Notes under the pieces: model-generated | The model's input: only the letters and a program-made list of their open reading frames with translations | Databases searched by the model: none | Told to the model about the DNA's origin: nothing | Source: DATFTE01 sp963840665 | Lineage (GTDB): Bacteria > Acidobacteriota > Terriglobia > Terriglobales > Acidobacteriaceae | Assembly (NCBI GenBank): GCA_963840665.1 | Contig: CAWIZO010000011.1 | Coordinates: forward strand, 775,043 to 839,042 | Reading direction: 5' to 3' | Length of the DNA: 64,000 nucleotides | Translations under genes and position numbers: made by a program | In this document: piece after piece, positions 42,651-52,567 of the stretch | Numbering within the stretch: position 1 is the stretch's first letter | How the letters are laid out: every line of letters starts with the position of its first letter

Positions 42651-43125
42651 CTACTCGCTTGCCATTGATAATCTTCGCCACCAGCAGGCTGCTCTATTTG
42701 ATTGTCGAGAACGCTCTTTGGGGCGATTCCGCATTGGCGAACTCTTACGCCTGATCGGGACTGACGTCACCATAGACATAGACCGTTCCCCGGGTTGCTC
42801 TTCGTTGAAACGTGAAATTCTTGATGCGGCAAAGCTGTAAGAGGTCAGCGCGCTTGAATCGAGGAGCGTGTGCCCTTCCGGTGTCGCAGGTGTTTTCCTT
42901 CGGTATGAACGGCAACTGCTTGCGCAAGGGAACGTCCGGCTTGACCGGTTGAACTCAAAGGCGTCATCGACCCCGCTTCCAACCTGCTTTCGGAAAACGG
43001 GAAGCACAGATCACTTTCCGGGGGCGACCCTATCAGCTCAACCCCGCTATCAGCCACCGCCAGAGCCGGAGCCGATTCCATCTCGCAACGGGCCGCTGTT
43101 ACTGAACGGCGAAGTTCAGCAGCCC
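42651..43125 (-). pseudogene. Decayed phage-like sequence
   Basis: The frame at 42745-42927 (RKQLPFIPKENTCDTGRAHA onwards to YVYGDVSPDQA) reads like the end of a real protein but has no proper start. Another frame at 42845-43129 may be its earlier part after a shift. No family is recognised. Confidence 0.3.
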
Positions 43126-43389
43126 TCACCGGTCACACGTGCACTTGGCGAGTTCCGCATCTGCCCGGGCGATCAACTCCTCTTCGGCTTGGCAGTCAGG
43201 ACATTGCCCGACCTTCACATTGAGCCTCGGAATCCAGCAGCGCAGGAACATCGTGCCGTGCTTAGCGCAGGTCTGCTCTTCGCCGCGCAGACCGCCTTCT
43301 CCGATGATCACGACGGGCTGTGCGGGTGCTGGCGCTGCCGTCTCTGGAGGTGCTGGGCTCTCTGTCTGCTGGATGTAGTGGCGTGGCAC
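43126..43389 (-). CDS. Small Cys-rich protein, possible zinc ribbon
   Basis: The 87-residue product (GTG start overlapping the previous stop, TAGTG) has a Pro/Ala-rich first part and a C-terminal CAKHGTMFLRC...CPDC...CTC set that could bind zinc. It is co-transcribed with the ribbon-helix-helix gene upstream. No family is recognised. Confidence 0.45.
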   Translation of the reverse strand: MPRHYIQQTESPAPPETAAPAPAQPVVIIGEGGLRGEEQTCAKHGTMFLRCWIPRLNVKVGQCPDCQAEEELIARADAELAKCTCDR

Positions 43390-43571
43390 TAGGAGGGCCT
43401 CTCGTTCTGCTGTTGGCGCTGAATCCAGGCCGCGGCAGCACGGCGGAAAATCTCACCAATCGGGCAGCCCGTGTCCGCCGAGAGTTTCTCAAGCTGCTGG
43501 CGTAGATCGGCGCTCAGGTAGAGATTGAATCGAGTCATCGGCCCGGGCGTGGTGTGCATCGCTGTATTCAT
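43389..43571 (-). CDS. Ribbon-helix-helix DNA-binding protein
   Basis: The product has the RHH/CopG pattern MTRFNLYLSADLRQQLEKLS, then CPIGEIFRRAAAAWIQRQQQ. The short beta-strand binds the DNA groove in such dimers. Start at ATG 43571 is preferred; ATG 43538 (MTRFNL) is also possible. It may regulate itself and the next gene, with which it overlaps. Confidence 0.55.
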   Translation of the reverse strand: MNTAMHTTPGPMTRFNLYLSADLRQQLEKLSADTGCPIGEIFRRAAAAWIQRQQQNERPS

Positions 43572-43590
43572 ATGTCTGCCCATTTTTGCG

Positions 43591-44232
43591 CTATGGCTCT
43601 GGGGAAGGGAATAGTTCATCACTGACTGCATTCTTAACCGTCATGCGTGAAGTGACCTGATGGTAGCTAACCAGAAGGCGCGCATTGATGGCGCAAGACT
43701 TAGGCGTTAACGCTTGAGGAATGTAGGGGATTTTGCAGAGAATTCTTTGGTCGCGAGCTTTGTGAGTCTGAAATTCGGGAGTCAAGTCACCCCCCGTGGT
43801 TTTCCCTGCTGCTCGTTGGCGCGCGCGTGAAGCGGTGAAATCGCTACACGTTGCTGATGTGGTAGTCGTAGTGCAGCTCAGTGGCGTCAGAGTAATTCCA
43901 TCATAGACAGTAAATTCCAACACAGGAAGCTGCCCAGCAGTCGTTCCTCCCACTGAGTTTACGCGGAGGGCATATAGTCCCCCTTTCGGAACTGGAGTGG
44001 GAACCGTCGCAAGGCTCCTTCCGGGGCAATCACCGAAAGCGTTCATTGGAACAGTCGCAGGTCCGTACAGATTTCCGGAGGAAATATTCAACCCGCACCC
44101 GAATTGCAGTACGGCGACTCCGACTGAGCGAAGCGACGGGCTTGCAGTCGCGTTCGAAATGACCCCGAGAACCGCCAACAATGACCCCGCGACCACCAAT
44201 CCGAACAAAGCTACTCTTGAAGTTTCTTGCAT
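43591..44232 (-). CDS. Exported protein of unknown function, island boundary
   Basis: From ATG 44232 (GGAGG eight bases upstream) the 213-residue product has a signal/anchor segment (VALFGLVVAGSLLAVLGVI). A Cys-, Thr- and Gly-rich domain follows (FGCGLNISSGNLYGPATVPM). The C-terminal part (SRARQRAAGKTTGGDLTPEF onward) has different composition, as if the original end was lost by a shift. It is the last gene before the repeat array. Confidence 0.45.
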   Translation of the reverse strand: MQETSRVALFGLVVAGSLLAVLGVISNATASPSLRSVGVAVLQFGCGLNISSGNLYGPATVPMNAFGDCPGRSLATVPTPVPKGGLYALRVNSVGGTTAGQLPVLEFTVYDGITLTPLSCTTTTTSATCSDFTASRARQRAAGKTTGGDLTPEFQTHKARDQRILCKIPYIPQALTPKSCAINARLLVSYHQVTSRMTVKNAVSDELFPSPEP

Positions 44233-44351
44233 GGAGCCTCCTAAAGGCGGACGCAGTCTAGCACGAAGGAAGCCAAGGCAGAGTACGCGAAGATGCTGGT
44301 AGGAAGAGTCCGTTGCTCCCTCCAGTCCGCTGGTGGGCGGGCTGATGTGAC

Positions 44352-44405
44352 CGTGCGATTTCACTCAAAACCCGCCAATGAGTGCTATCGCGATTTTACG
44401 ACGTT
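44352..44405 (+). repeat. Cassette repeat R1
   Basis: Left arm GCGATTTCACTCAAAACCC and right arm GAGTGCTATCGCGATTTTAC. The arms belong to different types (TTTCAC left; right complement of TAGCAC). It marks the left edge of the array. Confidence 0.65.
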
Positions 44406-44532
44406 CATCGAAGGGGGCAGCATCTAAGGCTTGGGAGCAACGCCGACTTTCGTCGGAGTAATCCCTATTCCTCAGTCTCGGCTTTGACTACAATGTAGCT
44501 CACGGGAACGCCTAAAACTACAGGAGAGCGTC

Positions 44533-45147
44533 ATGAAGAAGAGGATATTGGCGTGCGCGATGACGGCATTGTTGCTTGTAATTTGCAGTTGGGCAGACGA
44601 CAAGGAAAAGGACGAGGATCGTCTGAAGAATGCCGGCACGGTACTGACAGAGATTCTGAATCTTCCAGACAACATTCCTCAAGATCTCCTCGATAAAGCC
44701 GACTGCGTGGTTGTTTTTCCATCGGTCCTCAAGGCTGCGTTTGTGGTCGGTGGTAGTTATGGCCGCGGTGCGATGACGTGCCGCAAAGGCGAAAATTTCA
44801 ACGGTCCCTGGGGCGCGCCCTCAATGATGGCCCTTGAGGGTGGCAGCGTAGGCTTTCAGATCGGTGGGCAAGCGACTGACTTCGTCCTTCTCGTGATGAA
44901 TGACCGCGGCGCGAATGGAATCCTGAGCAGCAAAGTGAAGCTCGGAGCCGATGCGTCGGTGGCGGCTGGACCAGTCGGTCGTAACGCATCGGCAGAAACC
45001 GATGTCTCAATGCGGGCTGAAATATTGAGTTATTCCCGCGCGCGCGGCTTGTTTGCAGGCATTTCGTTAGAGGGTTCGACGATCCGACCTGACAACGACG
45101 CAAACAAGAGGATCTACGGGAGAAAATCTCGGCGAAGGATATTGTAA
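44533..45147 (+). CDS. SYLF/YSC84-like lipid-binding protein with C-terminal frameshift
   Basis: The product (204 residues as read) starts MKKRILACAMTALLLVICSW, a signal peptide, after CAGGAG. It has the SYLF domain: VLTEILNLPDNIPQDLLDKA, GAMTCRKGENFNGPWGAPSM and LGADASVAAGPVGRNASAET. SYLF proteins bind lipid and are exported in bacteria. Near 45119 a one-base loss changes frame; in the neighbouring frame the expected ending continues (KISAKDIVIAHETHVPPAG) to a stop at 45231-45233, just before repeat R2. As read, the last residues are altered but the domain core is intact. Confidence 0.85.
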   Translation: MKKRILACAMTALLLVICSWADDKEKDEDRLKNAGTVLTEILNLPDNIPQDLLDKADCVVVFPSVLKAAFVVGGSYGRGAMTCRKGENFNGPWGAPSMMALEGGSVGFQIGGQATDFVLLVMNDRGANGILSSKVKLGADASVAAGPVGRNASAETDVSMRAEILSYSRARGLFAGISLEGSTIRPDNDANKRIYGRKSRRRIL

Positions 45148-45248
45148 TTGCTCACGAGACGCATGTCCCTCCCGCAGGAGAGGGCCTTATCTCGACGCTT
45201 AACGCGAAGACGCCAAAGCACAAGTCGCCATAGTAGTCGTTTTAGCTA

Positions 45249-45310
45249 GGCGATTTCACTCAAAACCCAACCCGAAGGGTCAATGAGTGAAATGGGGATA
45301 TTTCGCCAAC
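45249..45310 (+). repeat. Cassette repeat R2
   Basis: The left arm GGCGATTTCACTC pairs with GAGTGAAAT in the right arm. The centre is CAAAACCC...GGGTCAATG, and the copy ends CGCCAAC. It is the best reference copy with matched arms. Confidence 0.8.
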
Positions 45311-45455
45311 GACGAGGCAGATTCCATGTCAGAGCTGCTGACACTGCGGGCCGCTGGTCGGTGAGGTGGGCACTGAATATTTGTGACCGTATTGTCCGAC
45401 CCCAAAGCACCCATTGACAACTGGCCTGCCGGACGCAGATCCTGCCCCCACAGCG

Positions 45456-46752
45456 CTACTTAATCTTCGCTAGGTGGTGGTTTTTCTTTCCCGTGCGCAG
45501 CAGGATAGCCGCCGGCCATTTCAGATCATCAGCCGTTATCCTCTTTTGGGCTTGGATCTGCCGCTCGTTGTTGAGATACACTCCGCCATTTTCGATCAGC
45601 TTACGAGCCGCACCCTTGCTCTCGGCCACCCTAGTGCGAATCATCAGATCCACCAGACCGATCCCCGCATCGAGATCCGCTCGCGGAATCTCCGTGACCG
45701 GGACTTCTCGCGCTAGCAGGGCGATGGTCTCGTGCGTTGGAACTTCATTCGAGGCCGAGAATAGGATCCTGCTTGCCGCTTCCACGGCCTGCACCGTCTC
45801 GGCGCCGTGCACGATTGCCGTGCATTCGGCGGCCAGAACACGCTGCGCTGCACGGGCCTCCGGTTGGCGCTTCGTTTCGCCTCCCCATCGCTTCGATGCT
45901 CTCGCGGTCAAGGAACGTAAAGAGCTTCAGGAAGCGAACCACATCCGCATCGGCTGTCTGCAGCCAGTATTGATACATCTGGTACGGGCTGGTGCGGGCG
46001 CCGTCCAGCCACACCGCGCCTTCTTCCGTTTTGCCGAACTTCTTCCCCGAGGACGTGGTAAGCAGCGGAAACGTAATGCCTTCCCCGCGCTGCCCCAGCA
46101 TCCGCCGGATCAATTCCTTGCCCGAAAGAATGTTGCCCCATTGATCGCTGCCGCCCATCTGGATGGTGCAATCAAAATGTTGGCACAGATAGAGGAAGTC
46201 ATAGGCCTGCAGCAGCATGTAGCTGAACTCGGTGTAGGAGATGCCTTGCTCGCGCTCCTCCAGTCGCATGCGGACCGAGTCGCGCTTGATCATCTCGTTC
46301 ACCGAAAAATGCTTGCCGATATCGCGCAGGAAGTCCACAAGGTTCAACTTCGCTAGCCAGTCGGCGTTGTTCAACATCAGAGCCCGCTCGTCCGACGACA
46401 GGTCGAAGAAGCGACTCAACTGCGCACGAATGGCCGCGGAGTTCTGCTCGGCCATTTCCTTGGTGAGCAGCGTTCGCTCCGACGATTTGCCGCTGGGGTC
46501 GCCGATCAGCCCGGTGCCCCCGCCTACCAGTACCAATGGCCGATGGCCGTTGCGCTGTACGTGCGCCAAGCCCATCACCGGAATCAGGCTACCCAGGTGG
46601 AGACTGTCGGCGGTGGGATCAAAACCCACGTAGATGGTGCGCCGCGCTTTGTTCAGGTACGCGTCCAGATCGTCGCTGGTCACCGCGTCGAGAAAGCCGC
46701 GCCACTGCAGTTCTTCCAGAAGTGGACTCTTGTGGTCGGTGTGGGCAACCAT
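45456..46752 (-). pseudogene. tyrS: Tyrosyl-tRNA synthetase with frameshift (cassette-borne)
   Basis: Reading from ATG 46752 (MVAHTDHKSPLLEELQWRGF) gives the class I synthetase catalytic domain. It includes the HIGH-like loop PTADSLHLGSLIP, GGSDQWGN for tyrosine binding and the KFGKT loop (KMSKS equivalent). After EAM near 45890 the frame shifts by one base; the rest of the anticodon and S4-like C-terminal domain continues (VEAASRILFSASNEVPTHET) to TAA 45456. One extra base around the GGGGAGG stretch explains it. As read the protein would lack its C-terminal domain. The gene lies alone between repeats R2 and R3, unlike a normal chromosomal tyrS. Confidence 0.85.
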
Positions 46753-46892
46753 GCTGTTCGGGAACTTCCATTTTCCCACAAAGGATAAACGGGAATCCGA
46801 GCCTAGCATAATCGGCCCGCTACCTTCATTGAGTATTTCCAGTCGGATACCGGGAGCAAGCGGAACTAGAAGAATCCCAAGTCTTGTAAGCA

Positions 46893-46954
46893 GGCGATTA
46901 CACGTTTTGACCAGAGGGCTGGGATTTTGAGTGTAATCGAGATGTTTCGCCAAG
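46893..46954 (+). repeat. Cassette repeat R3
   Basis: Inner arms CGATTACAC and GTGTAATCG pair perfectly (9 bp). The left spacer reads GTTTTGACC and the right GGGATTTTGA; the copy ends CGCCAAG. Confidence 0.75.
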
Positions 46955-47152
46955 AATGCTACCGGATTGCATTTTCGACGCTCGTCATCACCTCCAGCGT
47001 AACGAACCGTTCGGAATCAGCCGAGCTACTCGAGCTGACAGCGGCCTGAGTAGGCCCCCAGCCTTGTAATATTTTTCGTCGCAGGGAAGACCAGACGGAG
47101 CGTTCTTGTCTTAGGTGAAACAGCTACAATTCGGGCGGTGAGAATCAATCCT

Positions 47153-48619
47153 ATGTCAGCAAGATTTATGGCGGTTCTGCTTCTCGTCGGCATTTTCTCC
47201 ACCCGCGACATCTGGTCAGTCGCAAGAACCGGCAGCTTTTGATTCAAGTCCGTGGATCGCTGATTTTCACCAGCTGCTATCCGAAATGTCTGGACATTAT
47301 GCTGGCCTTGAATTCGCGGTCGTAGAACGGAAGATCAACCTTCCCAAACTGAAAGCCGAAACTGAGGGTAGGCTCAGGTCCGCGAAGAGCGACACAGACG
47401 CTCATCGTGCTATGCAGAGGTTCTTGGATGCTTTCGGGGATGGACATCTCGAAATTGAATGGCCAGATCGACCCGAAAAACCTTCTGGCAAAAGCCAGCG
47501 CAGCGTGTGCAGCGCGCTTGGGTACGATGCGAGATTTAAACCAGGCCTGGATTTTTCTTCTGTGCCGTCATTCTCCGAACTGGACACTCCGGAAAGACAG
47601 TTTTTCCCCGGCGGACTCCTTCGGTTGCCCAGCGGCAAGCTCGTAGGCGTTCTGCGGATCGGACTCTTCTCCGAGCATGCATTTCCGGAGCTTTGCGACT
47701 GGGCAGTCAAAACGCGTCATCTTGTCGATGGCGATTGCAACGAGATATGCGCCAACCAAATGGAGTTGCAGGTTGCAAACTTTCTGACCGCAGCTCTCTC
47801 AGTCCGGGCAAAGCGCTTCGCGCAGCTGGGGCGACGGTGTTGCTTGTTGACATTACTCATAACGGAGGCGGTTCCGACTGGGTCGAGGCGGCGAGCCGCG
47901 AACTCAGTTCCGTTCCGTTGAACGATTCCAGGATGGCATTCCTCCGCCACCCTCACTGGACGGAAAATCTGCGCCAGGAACTCGCCGATGTGCAAACAGA
48001 CTTGAATGACAAAAGGGAACCCGAGAATTTACTGAATCAGGCCGCCACAAGCCTGAAAACTGCGATCGAGGAAACCACAAAGACCTGTTCGCTCGCAGAG
48101 GTATGGGACACAGGGAGACCTGATTGTTCGATGCTGGTGAAGGGCGAGCTATTCGTCTCCGGCGTATTGAGTTATGCCAAGCCCGGAAGCTTTGCATCCC
48201 TCGCGTCGAAAACAACCCTATTCGAACCTCTTCGGTATGAGTATCAGGAGGATTCGAATCGCTTGCCGCTGTTTGTGCTGGTTGACCGCGACACATGGTC
48301 GTCAGCTGAGTACTTTGCCGCTATGCTTCAGGACAATCACGGGGCAATCATTCTCGGAGAAAGCACAGGAGGCGCGGGGTGCGGCTATACGAACGGGGGC
48401 ATCCCGGCTAAGCTGAAAAATTCGGGAGCTACAGTGAAGATGCCCGATTGCATTCGATTTCGTGCAGATGGGTCGAATGAAGTAAATGGCATCCGGCCCG
48501 ACCTTCCAGTACCTTGGCCACGCCAGGCTTCCGACTACCAAAGGGCTAAGCTCTCATTCCGGTCCTGGACAAAGCACTCGCATCCGGACGTAGGTAAACG
48601 GCGCGGACGTATCTCATGA
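47153..48619 (+). pseudogene. S41-like peptidase/exported protein with frameshifts
   Basis: The ATG at 47153 begins a signal-peptide-like MSARFMAVLLLVGIFS. A shift near 47200 is needed to reach PAAFDSSPWIADFHQLL and LEFAVVERKINLP. A second near 47800 joins to LRAAGATVLLVDITHNGGGS. The C-terminal part has LFVLVDRDTWSSAEYFAAML, typical of S41 proteases around the catalytic Ser, then ILGESTGGAG. The two shifts are single-base events. The module lies between R3 and R4. Confidence 0.65.
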
Positions 48620-48670
48620 TGGCTTTGTCGGAACTCGTCACGAGATTTTACATTGCAACTGTTGAAACCA

Positions 48671-48716
48671 GGCGATTACACTCAAAACCCCTACAAACGA
48701 CGATAGCGACTGACAA
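48671..48716 (+). repeat. Cassette repeat R4
   Basis: The left half (GTTGAAACCAGGCGATTACAC then TCAAAACCC) is typical. The right half is degenerate (ACGATAGCGACTGACAAC). Confidence 0.6.
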
Positions 48717-48742
48717 CTCCGTCATAGTAGCGTTCGATTCAA

Positions 48743-49843
48743 CTATTCATAAGCGAGCGCGTCAATTGGATCTTTCTGCGCTGCCTTGAAAGCGGGATAC
48801 GTCGCTCCCGCGATAGCTCCCGCGATAGCAATCAATGCTGCACGCAGCACCCACGCATTACTCCAAAACAGCCGTAGCACTGGCTTTTCGAACATGATCG
48901 CCCACCTCGCAATGAGGCTTATAACAATACCCACAATCACTCCGATCACTGCAATCAGCAATGTCTCTCGCACAATTACGTTTACGATGTACCACTTCGA
49001 AGCGCCCAGCGACTTCAAAATTCCTATTTCCCGTGTCCTCTCCGTCACCGCCGTATACATCGATTGAAAGATCACAAGAAAACCAACAACCACCGCAATA
49101 CCGACCACGATTTGAATCGCGAGGTCAAAGCCGGGAAGGTTATCCGGCGTCATCATAGAAAGGTATTCCTGCATGGACCGAACCGAGTATCGCTCCATAC
49201 CGGGAGTGGCCTTGATCTCGGCCTCCACAGTGCCTGCGCTCGCCACGTCGTCCAATTTTAGGTAGAAGACCGAAGCCCGCCCCTCTGCTCCAATGAGGTC
49301 CTGCATTGTGGCGAGTGACAAGAATTTGCGTCCACCTTTCCCGTGAGGAACGATGCCACAAATACGGAAGGGATGATTGAGGACTTCGATGGTGTTCCCT
49401 ACCTTCTTGTGTGCCATCCCTGCGAAGAAATCATCGACAATGATGTCGTCCGGGTGTTGGAAAGGACCACCCGAAATATAGCGAAATGGTGGGGGTAGCC
49501 TGTCGTATGTTGTCAGATCGATTCCGTAATCAATTTCTAAGGGTTTTTGGCTGAATGCCCAGATCACGGGCGCTACAGCGACGACGTGCGGCAGTCTCCG
49601 CAATATCCCTGCCACCTTTACCGGGATCGGAGCGCCTGACATAGCAATCAGGGCCGATGAACCCGGAGGCAACACCATCAAATCCGCCCCCACTCCTACT
49701 TGGCTTTCCTTGGAACCATTGAGGAGACCATAGAACAGGGCTAAGACCATAAGAATCATCGTCACTTCGAGCGCAATTGCGCTCATGGCAATCAGAGACC
49801 GAGTCGGCCGGTGCGCCAGATTGGCAACTACCATTTTGTTCAT
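48743..49843 (-). CDS. ABC transporter permease (FtsX/MacB-like)
   Basis: The 366-residue product begins MNKMVVANLAHRPTRSLIAM and has four transmembrane segments: one near the N-terminus (VTMILMVLALFYGLL) and three after 240 (IQIVVGIAVVVGFLVIF, LLIAVIGVIVGIVISLI, ALIAIAGAIAGATYP). A large extracytoplasmic domain lies between. This is the FtsX/MacB-type permease that works with an ABC ATPase, which is absent here. It is intact. It lies alone between R4 and R5, so it may lack a partner unless one is elsewhere. Confidence 0.83.
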   Translation of the reverse strand: MNKMVVANLAHRPTRSLIAMSAIALEVTMILMVLALFYGLLNGSKESQVGVGADLMVLPPGSSALIAMSGAPIPVKVAGILRRLPHVVAVAPVIWAFSQKPLEIDYGIDLTTYDRLPPPFRYISGGPFQHPDDIIVDDFFAGMAHKKVGNTIEVLNHPFRICGIVPHGKGGRKFLSLATMQDLIGAEGRASVFYLKLDDVASAGTVEAEIKATPGMERYSVRSMQEYLSMMTPDNLPGFDLAIQIVVGIAVVVGFLVIFQSMYTAVTERTREIGILKSLGASKWYIVNVIVRETLLIAVIGVIVGIVISLIARWAIMFEKPVLRLFWSNAWVLRAALIAIAGAIAGATYPAFKAAQKDPIDALAYE

Positions 49844-49959
49844 CATTGAAGAAAGAACCGAAAGACAGACGTCCTAAGAATCGAAAACCGGAAGTGCTGT
49901 AAAGGGTCAGCAGGGATTTTATATGATCGGCTAGCGTCACAGTCAGGTTGAGGTAATCA

Positions 49960-50030
49960 GGCGATTTCGCTCATTGACCCTTGCCAGCCAGCAGAGGGGG
50001 TTTTGAGTGCTATCGGGATTTTTCAACAAC
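49960..50030 (+). repeat. Cassette repeat R5
   Basis: The outer boxes are in the usual orientation (GGCGATTTCGCTC, ending TTTTTCAACAAC). The centre reads CATTGACCC...GGGGGTTTTG, the reverse complement of the R2 centre. Confidence 0.75.
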
Positions 50031-50145
50031 TACGCCGAGGTTCCAGTTTCCGGTTTGCCGACGAACCGGAAACTATCGCGCAGTGCACGACTTCTGAGGG
50101 AACTCGATCACTGGTACTGGGGGCTGGCTATGGAGCTTCGTTGCT

Positions 50146-51514
50146 TCAGCGCTCCACAAACTTCCACAACTTAAATCCCAGACGCCTCTGATGCAGATTC
50201 AGATTCGCGGGCGTCGTAGCAATTCCGGCTGTCTCGCGGGCCACGCGTTCCTCCGTTTCAGCATCGCTCTGGATCGTAGTCACAACGCCTAAGCCTCCGG
50301 CGCGGAGAAACACGAGGGGTATGTACTCGCCCGCCGTGTCTCGATGAATGGGATCCCCCGGATGATCTTTGGACCAAACCTCAGTCTGAAATGGTTGCGA
50401 TTCGATGACCCTGCGGAGGTGCTCTTTCCCTTCGCCAACATGAATCGTGGCCACGTGCGCCAGCAAGCCATCGCCGTCACCCGACGACCATGTGGCTGCC
50501 AATTCGCCATGGCCGCGGGCAATCAAGTACGGGAAGTAGGAAACTTCATCACGGTTCCACGATATGCCAGGTCGTCCAAGTCTCACCCTGATCCGGCGAT
50601 CGCGCCAGCCACAAGCCCTTTTGGGGAGCCCCAGAAAGAATAGAGGGCGCCGTCGGCGTCCCACGCGACCGGTTCCACCCAGCGTGGAGTTCCCTTGTCT
50701 GGCGTCGGAACTCCAGTCACGCTCGCCCGGCGCCAAATGCTTCTGCCAATCTTTCCTCCATCGCGGCTTACGGCGATCAGGTCGACACCTGGCGTGAACT
50801 TGTTGTAGGACGCTGACGGCGGGGTGATGCGAACCGCGATCTCACCATGCGGACCGACTGGCAAGATGGCTGGAACCTCCCCGATCATTGATCCGGGGGC
50901 GTTCCTTCCAACTGACGCCGCGATCCTGGCTGACCTCGTAACGGACGCCGTTTCCGTCATTCCAGATCACATGGGCGGTTCCATCAGGCGTTACTCCAAT
51001 CCACGGTCGATCATCAAAACGAGTTATCCGAGAGAACCTTCCACGTCCACGTCACGCCTGCGTTCTTGCTGGAGCCCACCGCGATGCGAGTGCCTTACGT
51101 ACTTCTGGTTGTCGTAAGCTCATTGCGACGAAGTAAAGAGTGTTGTCGGGGCCGACCGCGAGGTCCACGTCAGAGTTGCCAATCGCGCCGTCCGCGTTGC
51201 GGCCGACATTCACGTGTCTCCCACGTGGCACCGTGGTCGCGGCTCCGCCACAGATCAGGAATTTTCTCCACCTCGTCGTGCTGGCCCCCATACCCGGTCA
51301 CGAATAGTGTGCCGTCACTCAGTTCGACGACCATCGGCTCACGGGCAAGCCGGTCAAGATGCTCCACGCTTTCCGTCGCGACGAGCGTTTTGGCCTTTAC
51401 AGTTTTATCCGTCGGCTGTCGGTACCGTGGGGACGTTCGATCATTCGATCCAAGTGTCTCGCTGCCGAAAGCAGCGACCACGCATGCGGCGATGACCAGC
51501 AGCTTCTTAGCCAT
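50146..51514 (-). pseudogene. BNR/sialidase-like protein, multiply frameshifted
   Basis: The start ATG 51514 with GGGAGGG upstream gives a signal peptide, MAKKLLVIAACVVAAFGSET. A typical opening then follows (MVVELSDGTLFVTGYGG, WRSRDHGATWE). Different frames must be joined near 51240, 51000 and 50600 to continue (VGRNADGAIGNSDVDLAVGP, DLIAVSRDGGKIGRS, VEPVAWDADGALYSFWG). They run to LWKFVER at 50146. The restored protein is about 450 residues. At least three single-base shifts mean it is inactive. It lies between R5 and R6. Confidence 0.65.
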
Positions 51515-51715
51515 TTGTGAACCCTCCCGCTGGGAGACGCACATTCGGAAACAAGACCGAGTCCAGCCCGATAAACCGGCTTTCATTCCGCAGAAGTATA
51601 TGCCTGAGCAGTGCGGGACGGTCGAGATGTCCGCGACCGCCCTCGATCAGGCAAGAAAAGGCTGCTGATTCTGGGCGGATCACGAGCAAGCCGGAAGTTA
51701 ACTGTTGCGACCAGG

Positions 51716-51782
51716 CCATTACGCACATTAAGAACTGGCCGACGTGGGGTCAATGAGTGAAATGGCGATATTACGCCAATGC
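51716..51782 (+). repeat. Cassette repeat R6
   Basis: The left arm is diverged (GGCCATTACGCACATTAAG). The right arm is typical (GGGTCAATGAGTGAAATGG then CGATATTACGCCAAT). Confidence 0.65.
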
Positions 51783-52348
51783 TAGCCCTTTGGGGGCAGA
51801 AGGCATTGAACAAAGTCGCGTCCGAACAAGAGAATTAGCCCGCTCGCCCACAAGATTGGCAGGCCCGTCAGTGGAACAAACCAGAGCCAGCTTGTAAACG
51901 AAAGAACCGGAAAAGCATACGCACGCAGTAATAGAGCCCAGAACACACCGACGCCAACCAGTACCGTGTCTCCCACTAGCCTCAATGGTCTCCATGAAAA
52001 CATCAAAACGCGTCGGGTTTGCTGCCAAGATTCGATATTCAGCGACACCCCATACCAGAACATCCCAATCGCCGGGATGAAGATTATGTCACCCCAGCAA
52101 CCGGGCAGGCCACTCAGCACCTGCGCTCTGAATACCGCTAGAGGAGCATTGATGGCGATCAGGAGCCTGAAGGAAGGCGGAGGTCCGGGCATGTCACCAA
52201 TGCGCATCAAAGCCAGTTGCCAACGGTAGCTCCAAATTAGCAGAGCAATCGCCACCAGAATTTGTAAAAGTGGGAGCAGGTATTTTAACTTCGGGCGCAT
52301 ATAACCGTATAGAGAAACCCGTACCGGTTTTCTCTGATGATTAGACAC
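51782..52348 (-). CDS. Polytopic membrane protein of unknown function
   Basis: The 188-residue product has four to five transmembrane helices (LKYLLPLLQILVAIALLIW, GDIIFIPAIGMFWYGV, LVGDTVLVGVGVFWALLL, WLWFVPLTGLPILWASGLI). No family is recognised. It is intact. Its stop is within one base of the end of repeat R6, and its start lies 37 bp from R7, so it fills its module. Confidence 0.6.
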   Translation of the reverse strand: MSNHQRKPVRVSLYGYMRPKLKYLLPLLQILVAIALLIWSYRWQLALMRIGDMPGPPPSFRLLIAINAPLAVFRAQVLSGLPGCWGDIIFIPAIGMFWYGVSLNIESWQQTRRVLMFSWRPLRLVGDTVLVGVGVFWALLLRAYAFPVLSFTSWLWFVPLTGLPILWASGLILLFGRDFVQCLLPPKG

Positions 52349-52385
52349 CGCCCAGGGGATTCGATGGAGATGACTTCTGTAATCA

Positions 52386-52462
52386 GGCGATTGCGCTTAA
52401 AACCCCGATAGGGTCTTCGACCCGCGCAGGGTCAACGAGTGAAATGGGGATGTTACGACACT
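52386..52462 (+). repeat. Cassette repeat R7
   Basis: The left arm GGCGATTGCGCTTAAAACCC and right arm GGGTCAACGAGTGAAATGG are present, with a long GC-rich central loop and a diverged right box TACGACAC. Confidence 0.7.
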
Positions 52463-52567
52463 CTTGACACCTGGGCTCTTCGAAAGTAGAGTCCTCACGC
52501 GAGATTTTCTCCGTCCGCAGGGCGTCTAGGATCAAGCCAGCCCGAAGTTGAAGGCCAACAGTTTCCT

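Noticed and set aside
47286..48619. Two separate genes (47286-47921 and 47693-48619)
   Set aside because: The end of the first and the start of the second are in overlapping frames with continuous S41-like content, so a frameshifted single gene fits better.
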